Positions 32,728-44,830 are shown, numbered from the stretch's first letter. The stretch is 64,000 nt of DNA from Doryteuthis pealeii (GCA_023376005.1 CM042160.1:81596808-81660807); one strand, 5' to 3'. Numbers and translations are program-made. The notes: generated from the letters alone by a model not told the origin.

Positions 32728-33749
32728 GTAAGTTAAGTTGTTCAATATTTTTTATTCATCTCTTATATAGTATATATTACACTTTTTTTGAGAATAAATA
32801 ATTTGATTATTTTTATATTTTCGTTAATATCATTTGTAAGTTTCTTCGACGTGTTCAAAGGTCAAATATTGGGACCATCAAAACTCAGGTAGAAAAAAAC
32901 GAGTTAAGTGAACCATCGTAATTTTGTTGAAAAATATATATTTTTTATATGATTCGATCTTTTCTGATCATCGATAAATTTACTTTATAGATCGAAAACC
33001 AATTGCTATATGTGAGGACACAAAGTCAGGGTCCAGTTATGCATTAAACATCTATTGTAAATCGAACCCCCCTTTTTTTTAGTTCACGTTGTTCTAGTTT
33101 AGAATTTATTCTTTTCTGGTGATAAAAAAACAATTACCTAAATAAATAAAACTTATAATCAGACAGAAAAGATGAAATAATAAAAGAAAAATAGATTTTT
33201 CGACGAAAAAACTGTGGTTTACTAAACCGAATCAATTTAATCATTATTACATAATGTAAACAATATTTTTTAAGAACACTCAAAACTTTTTTATTTTTTT
33301 TAAACATGGTTTACGTAACTCAAAATTATTTTATTTTTTTAATAGATAACTTTTATTTTATTTCATTTTAATTAAAAACAACATTAAAAGTCAAAATATA
33401 TGTATATATATTTAAATCGTACGTAAAGAAATAAAACCTGACATGTTTGTATTTTTTAAAGTCCGTGGAGATACCCATTATATTTATTTATGTAATATAA
33501 TTATATAAACATTTTAAACACAAATAAAAAAAGATATTTAAAAAAAAATGGATAGACAGATGAAATTATATATTTTATTAGATTTCTAGAATTAAAATAA
33601 ACAAATATAAATCTCTGCCTTTATTTTCATTTTAATCATTAACAACTTCTAACTTTCATTTGAAGAAAGTTTGTTTTTTCGCCAGGTGACATTCACTATT
33701 TATTAATAACATTGTTATTTTTTTTCTTTGTTTTTGTTATTGTTTTATT

Positions 33750-34310
33750 TTGTTCTCTCTCTCTTATTATTATTTTACTCATTGCAAATTTTTCATACTA
33801 GCTCTAACTGGTGGTTGAGTGACAGCAAGTCTCATATGAGTCCAGGACTCTTCTGAGTATTCTATCCGATTTTAATAGTGCTTTGGTTTGTATAGTCTCG
33901 ATTCAACCTCTGATTTCCAATTCTTCTAGTCTATTATTTTTCAAGTCCTTTACTTTCCAAGTGTTCCAGCTACAATTGGTATCACCGTCACTTTCATGTT
34001 CTAAGTTAAGATCCAAATATCTATCTTTTCGTTTTCTTTCATTTTCACTCTGTGATCTTCTGGGAAAAGCAAAATCCACTTTTGTTATTATTCTCTCCAT
34101 GAGATTTTCATACCCACCTTAGGTGGTGGTTCACTGGAAGCTGAATGACAGCAATTCTCATCAGCTCTCCAGGACTCTTCTGAGTATTCTAGCTGATCTT
34201 AACAATGCTGTTGTTTGGATGGTCTTGATTCTTCCTCAGATTTCCAATTCCTCCACGCTCTTTTCCAAACCCTGTGGGTAAATTTTGTTAGCTCAGCTAC
34301 AGGCTATCTG
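33750..34310 (-). pseudogene. RLE-type LINE 3' fragments, decayed
   Basis: Within ETFDH intron 1, the minus strand carries two diverged pieces of the same LINE tail as at 29.2 kb. They are recognised by KVDFAFP (from VDFAVP), KDRYLDL and repeated blocks complementary to ccaggactcttctgagtatt at 33843 and 34167. Confidence 0.65.
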
Positions 34311-34399
34311 ATGAGCACCAAAGAATTAAGAATTCAAATGGTTAAAGCTTTATAAAAGCTCTATGAATTTAGCCTTGTACCAAACTTGATATATGTATT

Positions 34400-34990
34400 T
34401 ACCCAACACCTCCACACAAGCAAGATTGCAACACAAGGTCATTTTTTTTAGCCGGAGTTTAACAGGTTGAAATTAAGTGTTTTCTTTCTAGACTGGTTGC
34501 TATACCGAGGTTAAATAGTCCTATTTTACCCATAGCTGAAGGGAGAATAAATAAAAAAGTGTTTTAATTGAAACAGACCACTAATTAGGACTTAGCCTAT
34601 TCTAGTCATGACCACCTGAAGCAGAGTTTAACAGATTTGAATTCAGAGTTTTCCTTCTTCTAGACTGTCTAACCAAGGTTAAAGAGCCCAGTCTACCCTA
34701 CTATTTACCCATAGCTGGAGGGAGAGTAGTTGGATTCATACCTTTCCCAAGGGTATTAGCGCTATGCGAACTGTGACTTCGTCCAGGATTTGAACTTGGG
34801 TCAACGAGTCCACATCCTACGACTCTAACCAGTACACCACACGCCTCGCCTATATAGTAGGATGCATACCTTTCCCAAGGGTATTAACGCTATGTGAAAT
34901 GCAAACAGTCTCATCCTAGATTTGAACACTGGTTGCTGTTTCCATTTCATCCAATAGTAACCATTACACTACGAGCGCCTCCAAAAAGTT
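34400..34990 (-). repeat. SINE S2, two or three overlapping copies
   Basis: S2 body blocks occur repeatedly, and two tRNA-like heads are readable on the minus strand, ending near 34850 and 34985. A likely tandem or nested SINE pile-up in intron 1. Confidence 0.7.
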
Positions 34991-35179
34991 TGTTTTCAGT
35001 AAAAAATAAACTTCATTTGAAAAAGAGAAATTCCTTTTTTAAAGCACCTGCCAAATAAAAGATATGTAGAAATATGATTAATTGATTTATTTTAACAGCA
35101 TGTCAACTCATCTAAGGTTATTTTATGCCAGGGGTTAGGGAATTGCATTTATTGTATATTTATATTTACATTTTATGTA

Positions 35180-35605
35180 CTAGCAAAATAAAAAAAAACG
35201 CCCTCTGGGCGACGTAAAATAATGTTTGCCTGAAGGGATGGGAGTTGAAAATTTAATATCAGAGAGTTTGTATCATAAGTAAAGTAAAATCATCAAATTT
35301 ATTAAAGGAGTAAAAAATAAAATAAATTTATTAAAGGAGTAAAAAATAAAAAAATTTGAAATAGTAACTTAGTTCTGATAACTTTAAATATATATTAAAA
35401 TAAAACAAACTATATATAGATAGATAATACCAGGTATGTATTTATTAAAACTTGTTTAAAAAACCAATGAGGACTGTCTAATGTTGCATGTTCACATTTT
35501 GAGTGTATTATTCTATGTTATGACGATTTTAGGTAATGTGACGTAAGCAGTGACATAGTTTTTGTTACAGACAAAAACCGGAAGCGAATCTCCATTATTA
35601 ATAGA
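35180..35605 (-). mobile_element. Non-autonomous Helitron, family B, copy 2
   Basis: 426 bp on the minus strand from TC at 35604-35605 to CTAG at 35180-35183. The terminal hairpin is the best of the family (cgccctctgggcg read on +, stem CGCCC/GGGCG), about 15 bases from CTAG. Confidence 0.85.
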
Positions 35606-35694
35606 TAATTGTTTCTTACGAGTTTTTGCACAGTTATATGATATCAAGAATTCCTATTTAAAATGAATAATTATATAAGTAAGTAAAGTTGTCG

Positions 35695-35928
35695 TGGTGG
35701 CTTAAAGTCAGTATCAGCCAATCAGCGAGGGAGTCTATCCCCTTTTCACTAGTGCTAGACCAAGGAGATTGTTTTTACATCTGAGGTGGAGCACTACACC
35801 TACCATCAGCTTCTTACTTTACCCCACAGATCCCTGTGCTACTCATATGCTGAGTTGGTGAGGGCCGGTATCGAACTAAGAACCTTGCGGTTTCTAGCCG
35901 AATGCTCTACCGACTGAGCTAAGTTTCA
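35695..35928 (-). repeat. SINE S1, near full-length, tRNA-derived
   Basis: On the minus strand the head reads ttagctcagtcggtagagc, then ggttcttagttcgatacc, which are strong pol III A and B boxes of a tRNA-like head. A body of about 150 bp (ggtgtagtgctccacctcag and onward) follows. Other copies are at 37.3, 45.1, 51.2, 56.7 and 57.5 kb. Confidence 0.8.
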
Positions 35929-36164
35929 TGTAATTGTTTTTAATTAATAATAATCATTTGTTTACTCACAGTGACATGGTTTCAAGTAACTAATAATATT
36001 AATATATATCCTTAATGAATAATTACAGCTTCAAGTTACTATTCTTAATACAAATAATTTACAATTATATGCTATCAAATTTACATTTTTTGTTAGTTGC
36101 TTCGTAAGCGATTTTTTTAAAAAAAATTTTTGTTTTGTTATTTTTTGCTCACGGTTCCATCAAA

Positions 36165-36571
36165 TCTATTAATAATGGAGATTCGCTTCAGTTTTTGTCT
36201 GTAACAAAAACTACGTCACTGCTTATGTCACTATACCCGTCATAAATCGTCTTAACATAGAATAAATACACTCAAAATTTGAGCATGCAACATTAAACAG
36301 TCCTCATTGTTTTTTAAAACAAGTTTTAATAGATACATCCCCAGTATCATATATTTATATATAGTTTGTTTTATTTTAATAGATATTCAAAGTTAATAGA
36401 ACTTAGTTTCGATTTCAAATTGTTTTTTTTTGTTTTTTACTTCTTTAATAAATTTGATGATTTCATGATTTATGATTCAAACTCTCTGACATTTAATTAC
36501 ACCTCCTCAAGCAATATCTTTCAAAAATTTATTTTTACATCGCCCGGAGTGTGTTTTTTTTATTTTGCTAG
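36165..36571 (+). mobile_element. Non-autonomous Helitron, family B, copy 3
   Basis: 407 bp from TCTATTAATAATGG to GCTAG followed by T. It is similar to copy 1 throughout, and the GC-rich hairpin block (catcgcccggagtgtg) is partly mispaired. Confidence 0.8.
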
Positions 36572-36589
36572 TATTAATAGTTTTTAAAC

Positions 36590-36815
36590 AGATCAATTTG
36601 ACCCTATAGATAGGACCCTAACACGTACTACCACTTATGTTCAGAATGGACTTGAGAGTAATGGCTATGAAAGGATGCTTTACATTCCTAGATGTCTAGA
36701 ACTGGAGCCTCACCATCAGATTCAGTTTAGTGTCATACCCAGGACATCTCTTTTTAAGGGTTCTTACCCCTCTGCAAGAGATACAGTCAGTATATTCTAA
36801 GCCCCACCGTCAGGT
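36590..36815 (-). repeat. R1 repeat, internally deleted copy
   Basis: It has the R1 3' side blocks (taggaccctaacacgtacta) and then jumps to the 5' side (cccctctgcaagagatacag), missing the middle. Confidence 0.7.
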
Positions 36816-37055
36816 CTATACACAGAAATAAAATTGAATTTTACATATTGTGTTCCAATTCTGTATTCTTCAAAAAGTTTGGAGAAAGTGAGTAATTTTT
36901 TTCACAGAATTTTTTCCATAAATGTAAACTCTTCATTGTTTGGAATTGGTTAATAGCAAAAATATTCCTCACAAAATATTTCTTTTGAGACGATTCAAGA
37001 TTAAATTAATTTTCTTTTTTACAAAAAAATCCTCTTATTTATTGGATAACCTTCA

Positions 37056-37184
37056 TGTATATATATATATATATATATATTTGACGTCATATTTCAAACG
37101 TCTACCTTTCCATTTCTTACTATACTATATACTGTCGGATTCACTTCCATCTTTTCACATATATATATATATATATATATATAA
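37056..37184. repeat. Two (TA)n tracts with a Penelope-like tail scrap between
   Basis: TA runs at 37056-37081 and 37158-37184 flank actgtcggattcacttcca, a string also seen near 4648 and 54325, beside other TA runs. Confidence 0.6.
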
Positions 37185-37309
37185 TAGGTATATTTGGGCA
37201 GCATCTTTTCATTCAAACAAATTTGGTTAAAAATAATGGAATGCTTATTGTTTTGAAAAAAAAATCCTCTTTTTATTGAATGACCTTATATATATATATA
37301 TATATATAT

Positions 37310-37512
37310 GGCCCAAAGTTGGTATCAGCCAATCTGCGAGGGAGTCTATCCCCTTTTCACTATTGCTAGACTGAGGTGGAGCGCCACACCTACCATCAGC
37401 TCCTTACTTTACCGCACAGATCCCTGCGCTACTCTTTGGCGAGGGCCAGTATCAAACTAGGAACCTTGTGGTTTCTAGCAGAATGCTCTACCGACTGAGC
37501 TAACCCGGCCCA
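37310..37512 (-). repeat. SINE S1 copy
   Basis: The full tRNA-like head is at the right end (minus strand ggttagctcagtcggtagag). The body has a small deletion near 37372 compared with 35.7 kb. Confidence 0.8.
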
Positions 37513-37639
37513 TATGCAAACAAATTTGGTTAAAAATAATAGAATCCTTATTGTTTTGAAGTTTTTTTCCTTTTTTCTTTCAAGTTTTCTAACAATCTTT
37601 TTGATTTTTCAAGTGTTCAGCTCTGTTACAAGCTGGCTA

Positions 37640-37890
37640 CTAAACTGAAAGTAGAGTTTGGTAGGTGGCTTATATGGAGCTTTGGAATGTTCCATTATGA
37701 ACTCAGGCAAGTTCATTTGCTAGGTTCTGATTGGCTGTTGGTTTCCTGGGTGAGTAAGGACATGTACAAGTACCCACTCTTCAGTCATCACTTTGCACTA
37801 TGCCAGCAACATGCAAGGACTGTATTTAAGTTACAGCTTGCATGTTTGTTCTTGTCTGCTAACTTGACGGTAGTTAGACTTCTACAGTTA
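37640..37890 (+). repeat. Promoter-bearing dispersed repeat (LTR-like), diverged
   Basis: It shares the gttctgattggctg block (reverse CCAAT) and the following layout with the copies at 6.3, 39.1-39.5, 43.4 and 56.3 kb. Confidence 0.5.
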
Positions 37891-37904
37891 TCATCTTGAA
37901 AGGA

Positions 37905-38060
37905 ATTAATGTGTTGCCTGAAAGAGTTTTCATTAGTAAACCAATTACTTTCAGTTCTTTTCTGAACAATTACAATAAACAGCCTTGATAATAATTCAGA
38001 AAAGAACTGAAAGTACTTGGTTTATAAAAAACTCTTTCAAGATGATAATACCAAAACAAT
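37905..38060. repeat. Small inverted repeat
   Basis: tactttcagttcttttctga and its complement, and cctgaaagagtttt-like outer arms, face each other around about 40 bp. Probably a small MITE. Confidence 0.6.
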
Positions 38061-38157
38061 TGTTAGAAATCTTGAAAGAACTGACACAGCTATTGGCTGG
38101 AAGAATTCTTGCTTTATCTTATCAGAGTGGTCAGATTTCCATATTATTGATAATCTA

Positions 38158-38161
38158 TATG

Positions 38162-38197
<36 letters not shown>

Positions 38198-38335
38198 TTG
38201 AGAGAGAGTGAGAGAGAGTGAGAGAAACAAAGAATAATTTAAATTTAAAACGAGAAACTGACCAAAGAAATAGAGAGAGGGGGAGAGAGAGAGGGGGGAG
38301 AGAGAGAGAAAAAGAAACAGAGAGAGGGGGTCGGA
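38158..38335. repeat. (TA)n followed by (GA)n-rich tract
   Basis: A TA run passes into imperfect GA repeats with AAA interruptions. The open frames here are low-complexity only. Confidence 0.9.
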
Positions 38336-38689
38336 ATATTGACTGATGAAAAAAAAAATTATCCAAGATGGCGACAGACACATCGACGGACAGCGGCAAG
38401 AAGATTAGTTCTATTTGAAGCTATCCACTATTACAAAAATAAAAACATCACATGAGTACAAAAAAAGTGAATAAATAAACAAATAAATAAATAAGATAAA
38501 AAGTAAAAAAATTTAAAAAAACAACAAAGTTTAAAAAAAAAGTAACCATTAAAAAAAGAAAAGTACAAAAATTAAATAAGTAAAATAAATAAAACATAAG
38601 TAAATAACAACCTTATATTAGACACGCCTTCCCTATGTGTATATTGGTATCACTTTCTGTAGATGAGATATAACTCCTGTTGTACTATT

Positions 38690-38860
38690 ATGTTCAATTA
38701 CGGCCTAATACCCTCAGGAAAGTTATGAACCCTCTCATACCCCCAGCTGTGGATTAAATAGTACTACTACTGTTCTTCTACAAGGATGGATTTGGCATTG
38801 AATAACCCACAAAAGTTAATGTGCCATTAAATAAAGAAACTAAACCAAACTTCTTTCTTG
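38690..38860 (+). repeat. SINE S2 3' half with shared tail
   Basis: Body (cctaataccctcaggaaag) plus the tail gccattaaataaagaaac, which other SINE and R1 copies share. Confidence 0.6.
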
Positions 38861-38924
38861 TGTTTTTTTTTCAGTAAGATTGTGGCAACTTGACAGTATC
38901 TATATTCTCTCTACCCTTTCGTCT

Positions 38925-39725
38925 GGGGCAGAAGAATACACCAACTGCACCTCTACAGAGGGTACAACCCCCCCCCCCCCAATGGTGCCACTTGTTGGCC
39001 ATGCATGGCAACCTGTGATGCTTACTGATTAAACCCTGGTGGCTGAGCAGTCAATGATATGCAACAGTCGACTTTGGCTCTTACTTAGGCTAGACGGTCA
39101 TGTGGAGAGACCCCTCTGATGAATCTGCTGTTCACATCTGAAGAATAATAAAGCTAAGTTCCAATTACCATCGAATTGGTAAAACACGGCAACAAGCGGT
39201 TGTAACTCAATACAATCTCGTCCTGTCACAATTCTACTGCAGACTGACAGGGTATTTATAAAACTCCACAATATCATAGAAATCAAGAATAGTCCATTCA
39301 TGCATTTGGGTGATTCCATTCCCTGAGTTCTGATTGGCTGCTTGGTTTCTATGATATTGTGTGTTTTATAAATACCCTGTCATTCTGCAGTAGAATTGCG
39401 ACAGGACGGATTGTATTAAGTTACAACCGCTTGTTGCTGTGTCTTACCAATTCGATGGTAATTGGAACTTAGCTTTATTATTCTTCAACATCAAGCCCTA
39501 TTACCTATATGATTGTCTCAATCCTATTGCTCTTATGACAACCCCCCCCATCCTTTTTATCATATATGTGCTAGAAGGCGATGGCTGAGGGTCTTTGTGG
39601 TACTGGGTATGATGTTAAACTACATCTAATGATGAAGTTTCAATTTTGGAGCTCTGAGGAATGTGGAGTACCCCTTCATTACCATTACTCCCAGGTCCAC
39701 TCAGACAATTGAATGAAATACATAC
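38925..39725 (+). repeat. R1 repeat interrupted by a 349-bp insertion
   Basis: The R1 5' part (38925-39138) and 3' part (39488-39725) are exactly continuous with the R1 consensus if the insertion and one acatc are removed. A C-run at 38970-38982 replaces the ccccc block of R1. Confidence 0.8.
39139..39487. mobile_element. Palindromic TG...CA insertion with 5-bp target duplication
   Basis: It begins TGAAGAATAATAAAGCTAAG and ends with the exact complement. The inverted arms are about 160 bp, and the unpaired middle holds tgattggctgcttgg. It is flanked by acatc at 39134-39138 and 39488-39492 inside an R1 copy. The arms are the same sequence as the LTR-like repeat at 56.3 kb. TG/CA ends and a 5-bp duplication are integrase-like features, but inverted arms are not normal for an LTR. 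Confidence 0.85.
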
Positions 39726-40189
39726 ACCCAGTGCCGGTGCAAGGGTCTCATCTCCCTCTGAATCTATAATAGAGACCCCCCATCACTCTACTACATGTCA
39801 GTTTTCATAAAGTAGAATTCATAGAAAATATATGAAACCCACTCTTCGGAAATTCTTGAAAAATAAACCTCATCTATTCACAAACAAGTACAAACTCATA
39901 AGTGCCTCCAATTATGCAAACTTGCAAGTTGAGATGAACAAGACATACTGGACACTGCTGGTGAAGTAAAGATCAACTCATAAGTGGACACCTACATAGT
40001 GTAGGCCAGCAAGAAAAATTCTATATTAGCTCTGTGTGGATACTGGATGCCATGCAGAAGACCTGCTGGGAGTGATGACCAATATGGGTGGGTGGTGAAT
40101 AAGAAACATGAAAATCAATGCGCAACCTGATGATGATTTTGGTCAGCGTATGAACTTTTCAGCTGACCCTCGTATATTATGGACATCAT

Positions 40190-40612
40190 TTTTTTAATCT
40201 AAAAGTCATCTTAATGGGGCCACCTGTAAGATGTGGGTGGCAACCCATGATGCTTAAGGACGGAATCCTGGTGGCTAAGCAGTCCACTTTGGCCCTTACT
40301 TGGGCTAGACAGGCAGTCAGAGAAGCTCGCTCTGATCAATCGGTTGTCAAGTCAAGCTGTAGCACCTATATGATTGTCCCAACCCTATAACAAGCCCCAA
40401 CCTTTTTTATCATATATATGCTAGAAGGCAGTGTCTGAGGGTCTTAATGTTCTGGGTATGATGTTAAACTCTATATGATGGTGAGGTTCCAGTTTGGAGT
40501 TCTGGGAAATGTGAAGGACCCCTTCATCACTATTACTCCCAGGTCTACTCTAACTCGGAGTGGTAGTACCTGTTAGGGTTCCCTCTATGGGTTAGATAGA
40601 ACAAAATGAATT
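40190..40612 (+). repeat. R1 repeat copy
   Basis: It starts inside R1 (aatggggccacctg) and runs through the ggtagtacctgttagggtt block to the tail. The tail has then been amplified in tandem. Confidence 0.75.
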
Positions 40613-40664
40613 TAAAAAAATGTTTTTACAAAAAAAGTTTTTTTTTAAATTTAGTACCCATCAA

Positions 40665-41046
40665 GAATGAATAAAAACAAAATGACTTTGGCATAAAATA
40701 ACCCAACAAGGGTTGACATGCCATAAAATCCAACCAAACCAAGAATGAATAAAACAAAATGTCTTCAGCATAAATGACCCAACAGGGGTTGACATGCCAT
40801 AAAATCCAACCAACCACCAAGAATGAATAAAACAAAATGTCTTCAGCATAAAATGATCCAACAGAGGTTGACATGCCATAAATCCAACCAACCACCAAGA
40901 ACGAATAAAACAAAATGACTTTGGCATAAAATAACCAACAAGGGTTGACATGCCATAAAATCCAACCAACCACCAAGAATGAATAAAACAAAATGACTTT
41001 GGCATAAAATAATCCAACAAGTGTTGACATGCCATAAAATCCAACG
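40665..41046 (+). repeat. Tandem array of the R1 tail, five units of about 77 bp
   Basis: The unit is aagaatgaataaaacaaaat plus ggcataaaataac and gttgacatgccataaaatcc. A single copy of this unit ends the R1 copy at 47.9 kb, so the array arose by amplification of that tail. The open frames through it (minus strand) are only the repeat translated. Confidence 0.85.
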
Positions 41047-41409
41047 CACCATAACAAAGTCTCTGTCCTTAATTGTATTTTTCTTTTTTTAGCTTTTTTA
41101 TTTTCCCTAAAGAAAAATGAGTTTTTTGTTTTTGTTGTTTTTACTGAAAAGATTAACAATAAACAGGGTAGGTTAGATTTTTATAGAACACGAACTTTGC
41201 CCAGAAAAATGAGATAAACAGTTTATTCATATTTTCATGTGATGTTTACGTGCAGTTTGGTGACTATTTACTTGTGCTCATATTGGGGCACCCCCCTCGT
41301 CGTTTAATGCAGGGGTCACCAAACTATGGTCCACGGCTCAGATCCAGCCCACAAAAGCATATTGGCTTGTTTTTATAAACAGAAATAATTTTCATTAAAT
41401 TCATTTGAA

Positions 41410-41777
41410 TTAACTCTTAACATCCTATACCACCTCATTCCACCCGGCCGGAAGTTACATTCATTTTCTTAATCTACCCCAAATGATTGCCTTTGTTTAA
41501 AAGTAATATTAAACATATTTAGAAGTCTTTGATTTAAGGAAATAACAGGTAACTTTAAATGAAAAGGCCATTTTTAGCCATTTATTGATAAATCCTTATA
41601 GGAATGGGGCTCTGGACTTTGTTTAAATGTAATATTAAACATATTTAGAAGTCTTTGATTTAAGGGAAATAACAGGTAACTTTAAATGAAAAGGCCATTT
41701 TTAGCCATTTATTGATAAATCCTTATAGGAATGGGGCTCTGGACTTAGAAAATTCTCAACAGAATGTTAAGAGTTAA
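41410..41777 (-). mobile_element. MITE M1 with internal tandem duplication
   Basis: Ends TTAACTCTTAACATCC...TTAAGAGTTAA as at 2685. About 125 bp (from ctttgtttaaatgt/ctttgatttaagg to gggctctggac) is present twice, which explains the larger size. Confidence 0.75.
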
Positions 41778-41789
41778 TGAATTGGTAAA

Positions 41790-42150
41790 ATTAATAAGAA
41801 GACAGTTGACCTTCAGTCACTGCCACCTAGCACCCATAAGGGGGTTGGGTGTTTGCCATAAGAGCAATTTTAAGAATACAGTCAGGACAATCATATAGGT
41901 GCTGGGGTTTGACATGACCAGCTGATTGATCAAGACTCTCTGACTGCCTGTCTAGCCCAAGTAACGGCTGAAGTGGAGTGTTGTATGTCTCAAGACCACA
42001 ATACCTGGGTCACAGACTGCTCAGCCACAATCCTGTCCTCTGGCATTATAGGTTGTCAGCCATGGCCAATGTGGCCTCATTGGGGTGAGGGTAGGGGTCT
42101 TGCCCTTTTACAGAGGTGCAGTCACCATATTCTATAGCCCCAGATGACAG
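41790..42150 (-). repeat. R1 repeat copy, diverged
   Basis: It has R1 blocks in reverse orientation (ggacaatcatataggtgctg, then ttacagaggtgcagtc). Confidence 0.7.
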
Positions 42151-42290
42151 AGTGGCCTGACTCTAAGAGCACTTTACTGATCAAGTTACAAAAGTCAACC
42201 AGCCGACATAATTCAAATACAGTCATATAGCTATGTTTTTCCTGATCCAATTTCCTTCAAGCTATATTGTTTGTTTACACCTGATAGAAA

Positions 42291-42600
42291 TCTTTTTATA
42301 ATAGAGATTCAGTGTCTGTCTCTCTGTCTCTGAAATTACATCACTGCTTATGTCACAATACCCTCAGAAATTGCGTAAATTTATCAATGAGTATTTATAG
42401 TCAAAATCATTAATACATCGAAGAAATCTTATTTAATTACAATGTCTCTATGAAAATCTGAGTTAGATTTGCCTCAAAACAACCCATGTTATTAGTATGT
42501 TTAAAATCCTTCAATGTGTGTTATATATTGAGTTTCTTTAATGAAACACATTGTTGCTATTATCAATTTTATCTAGTTTTTCTTTTCTCTTAATTTTGTT
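42291..42600 (+). mobile_element. Helitron family B-like 5' part
   Basis: The 5' block (ataatagagattcagtg, then cactgcttatgtcacaata) matches the start of family B and the element at 45386. No 3' CTAG end was identified. Confidence 0.5.
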
Positions 42601-42751
42601 GTTTTGAGATTTCTTTTTTGAAAAAAGTACAAAAAAACAAACGAACCCAACTTTGTTTTGGCCTTCAAACTGAAAATTAAAGTCTGTTATCTCCTTCAGC
42701 TCCAATTGTCTATCTTAACATTTGTGATATGACAAAAAAATGAGACAGTAT

Positions 42752-42905
42752 TTATTTACCCAACACTTCTGTTCACACGAAGGATGTAACACAAAGTTAA
42801 TATTTAAGTGGAGTAAAGCTGATCAGAATTCAGAGTTTCCTTTCTCCTAGACTGGTGGCCTTACCAAGGCTAAAAAAACCAGTCTGCCCTGCTATTTATC
42901 AATAG
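42752..42905 (-). repeat. SINE S2 3' part
   Basis: The S2 distal body (agtttcctttctcctagactgg, then ctgccctgctatttat) occurs without the tRNA-like head. Confidence 0.55.
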
Positions 42906-43440
42906 TTGGAGCTCCAAAATTAGAACCTCACCACTATGTTGGAGTAAGTTAGTGTTATATACTCTCCTTACTTCTATTATTCTTCTGCTCATCTTTGGTA
43001 TCTTACGTTCTTCTTCTAGCGTCTGGACTTTGTCTTGGGGACTTCGTGTCTGGTCTTCCATTGGGGATTTCTCTTTATCAGAAGCCCTGTGTCATTGGTA
43101 GTTTTTAGATAATAACACAAGACTTCGATTTGCTTTAGATCATATTTTATTCCGAAATCCCCACCAGACTACCTGCGCAGATTGAGTCGGCCGTGCGCTT
43201 AACACGACTTATCATCTTTGTGGTTTGGCTGATACTGAACTAAACTCTCTTTCTAATCTAAAACGGAAGCAGGTCTTCTCCACCGATTCTCACGGTATCC
43301 CCCAGAAGGAGGATCAGACTGAGGTCAAGCCAAGTCACTCAATCCTTCAAGGCCACCGGCTGCAAATTATAACAGCCATTTTGGTTTCTACACTAATGGT
43401 ACATAAGTGTTAGGAATCTAATAATTATGTAACATTAGTA
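42906..43440. other. Intron 1 stretch, unassigned
   Basis: A GC-richer part at 43040-43400 has a loose match (aacacaagacttcg..., gctcatatttta-like) to 59330 and 59530. Probably an old retroelement terminal region. No conserved protein is seen. Confidence 0.35.
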
Positions 43441-43441
43441 T

Positions 43442-43690
43442 ACTGTTGGTTTGAACAACAATTTAGCACAGCAGAACTGGTGCCCAAAGCAGCTGGTGTT
43501 TAGGGCAATTGGGTGATTCCATTCCTTGAGTCCTGATTGGCTGCTTGGTTTTAGTGGTGTTATGGTGCCAGATATATAAGCTACCATTCTGCACTAGGCT
43601 TGCAACAATGCAGGATCTGGATTGAGTTACGGCTTGCTTGTTGCCTTGTTTGCCAATTTGACAGTAATTGGAATATTGTTTTTACACAGG
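43442..43690 (+). repeat. Promoter-bearing dispersed repeat (LTR-like)
   Basis: tactgttggtttgaacaaca..., ctgattggctgcttggttt, a TATA-like gatatataagc and gcaggatctggattgag, in the same order as the copy at 56.3 kb. Confidence 0.6.
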
Positions 43691-44460
43691 GGTCCAACAA
43701 TATATTTCAATTCTTCAGTCCAACCAAATGTCACTCTTCCAAGGGTCATTATGCCAAAAACTGTTACTCTTATATAAAAAACAACTTATGCATCTGCATA
43801 AGTGATAGTGATATTAAGGACCATGAATATGCGCATGCGTTCAAATCATACTACAAATGACTGCTTACATAAAAACATGCAAGTAAGTAAAAATCATCAC
43901 AAATTTTAAATTGTTCTGGTCATTTGTTTTTATTGCATTAGTTATTGTGCTTGATTATAAATTGAAAATTTAGATAGTAAATATTGTAGCATAATTATTA
44001 TGGTCTATGGGGAATTTGGGGATTGAAAAGAAAATGGAAATCTGGAGAAAGAGAAGAAAAAGAAATAAGAACAAAGAGAAGTTAAAGTTTGGAACTGTAA
44101 ACACTTAGGGGAGGGGGGCAGCCACTGACCGACCAATGACCTCGTAACTAAAGTTAAAAATAAAACCAGAAGTTCTAGTTTCTGTCGAGAAGTGGGAGAA
44201 GAGAAAAATCATTCTTTTTCAGCTGGGTCTTCGTAAGAGGCAGATCGGGGTTCCCCCGTGATGTGTTTTGCATAGTAGTTCCGAACATGATTTACGCTAG
44301 AATAATTTGACCTTACCCTCTCTCTCTCTCCTTCTCTCTGAAAAAAAGAACCCACGAGCCTAGAAAGAAATAAACAACCCCCTTGTGACAATACAACTTG
44401 TGTATGTTGTTTCTGAACTAACGACAACTACTACAACTCGAATTTGGCCCTATGCAACAA
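43691..44460. other. Intron 1 stretch, unassigned
   Basis: No conserved coding. A short CT run at 44318-44338 and a GC-richer block at 44215-44300. Possibly an old retroelement end; not assigned. Confidence 0.3.
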
Positions 44461-44461
44461 T

Positions 44462-44575
44462 GTTTTAATAGTAAAATAGAATAAAAAAAAACTACTAACA
44501 TTGTTGATTGTCAAAATCACCAATATCAGTAGTTTGTTTACTATTCTATTTTACTATTAAAATATTTACTAATAT
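44462..44575. repeat. Small inverted repeat
   Basis: The complementary arms are ttttaatagtaaaatagaat and its reverse around about 60 bp. A small MITE or stem-loop. Confidence 0.65.
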
Positions 44576-44830
44576 TAATACTCTTGTTCCTTAATCTTCT
44601 GACCATTATCATCTTGCAACACCCTCTGGTTAAAAATGAGACCGTCCAAATCACACAAGTTGAAAAGCAAAAATGTAAATCCTGATTATCTGGCATTGCT
44701 TATCCACCGAATTTTTATTTCTTATGAGTGTTGTCACTTCAGCTAAATAATGGCCCATTCAATTTTTATCATAAAGAAAAGGAGAGAAAAGGGACATGCT
44801 ACAGAAAAAATATAATAGGAAAGAAAGAGA
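44575..44830 (+). repeat. Dispersed repeat pair, copy 2
   Basis: Matches 7705-7950 with about 40 extra bases near 44690 (ctggcattgcttatccacc). Confidence 0.7.

Noticed and set aside
35870..35928. tRNA gene on the minus strand
   Set aside because: Good A and B boxes, but no complete acceptor stem, and the sequence continues into a repeated SINE body present at several other sites.
40665..41046. CRISPR-like array
   Set aside because: Units are contiguous tandem repeats without unique spacers, in a eukaryotic intron.
40626..41159. 177-codon open frame with repeated WLDFMACQ-like units
   Set aside because: It is the R1 tail tandem array read in an antisense frame; the unit is non-coding elsewhere.
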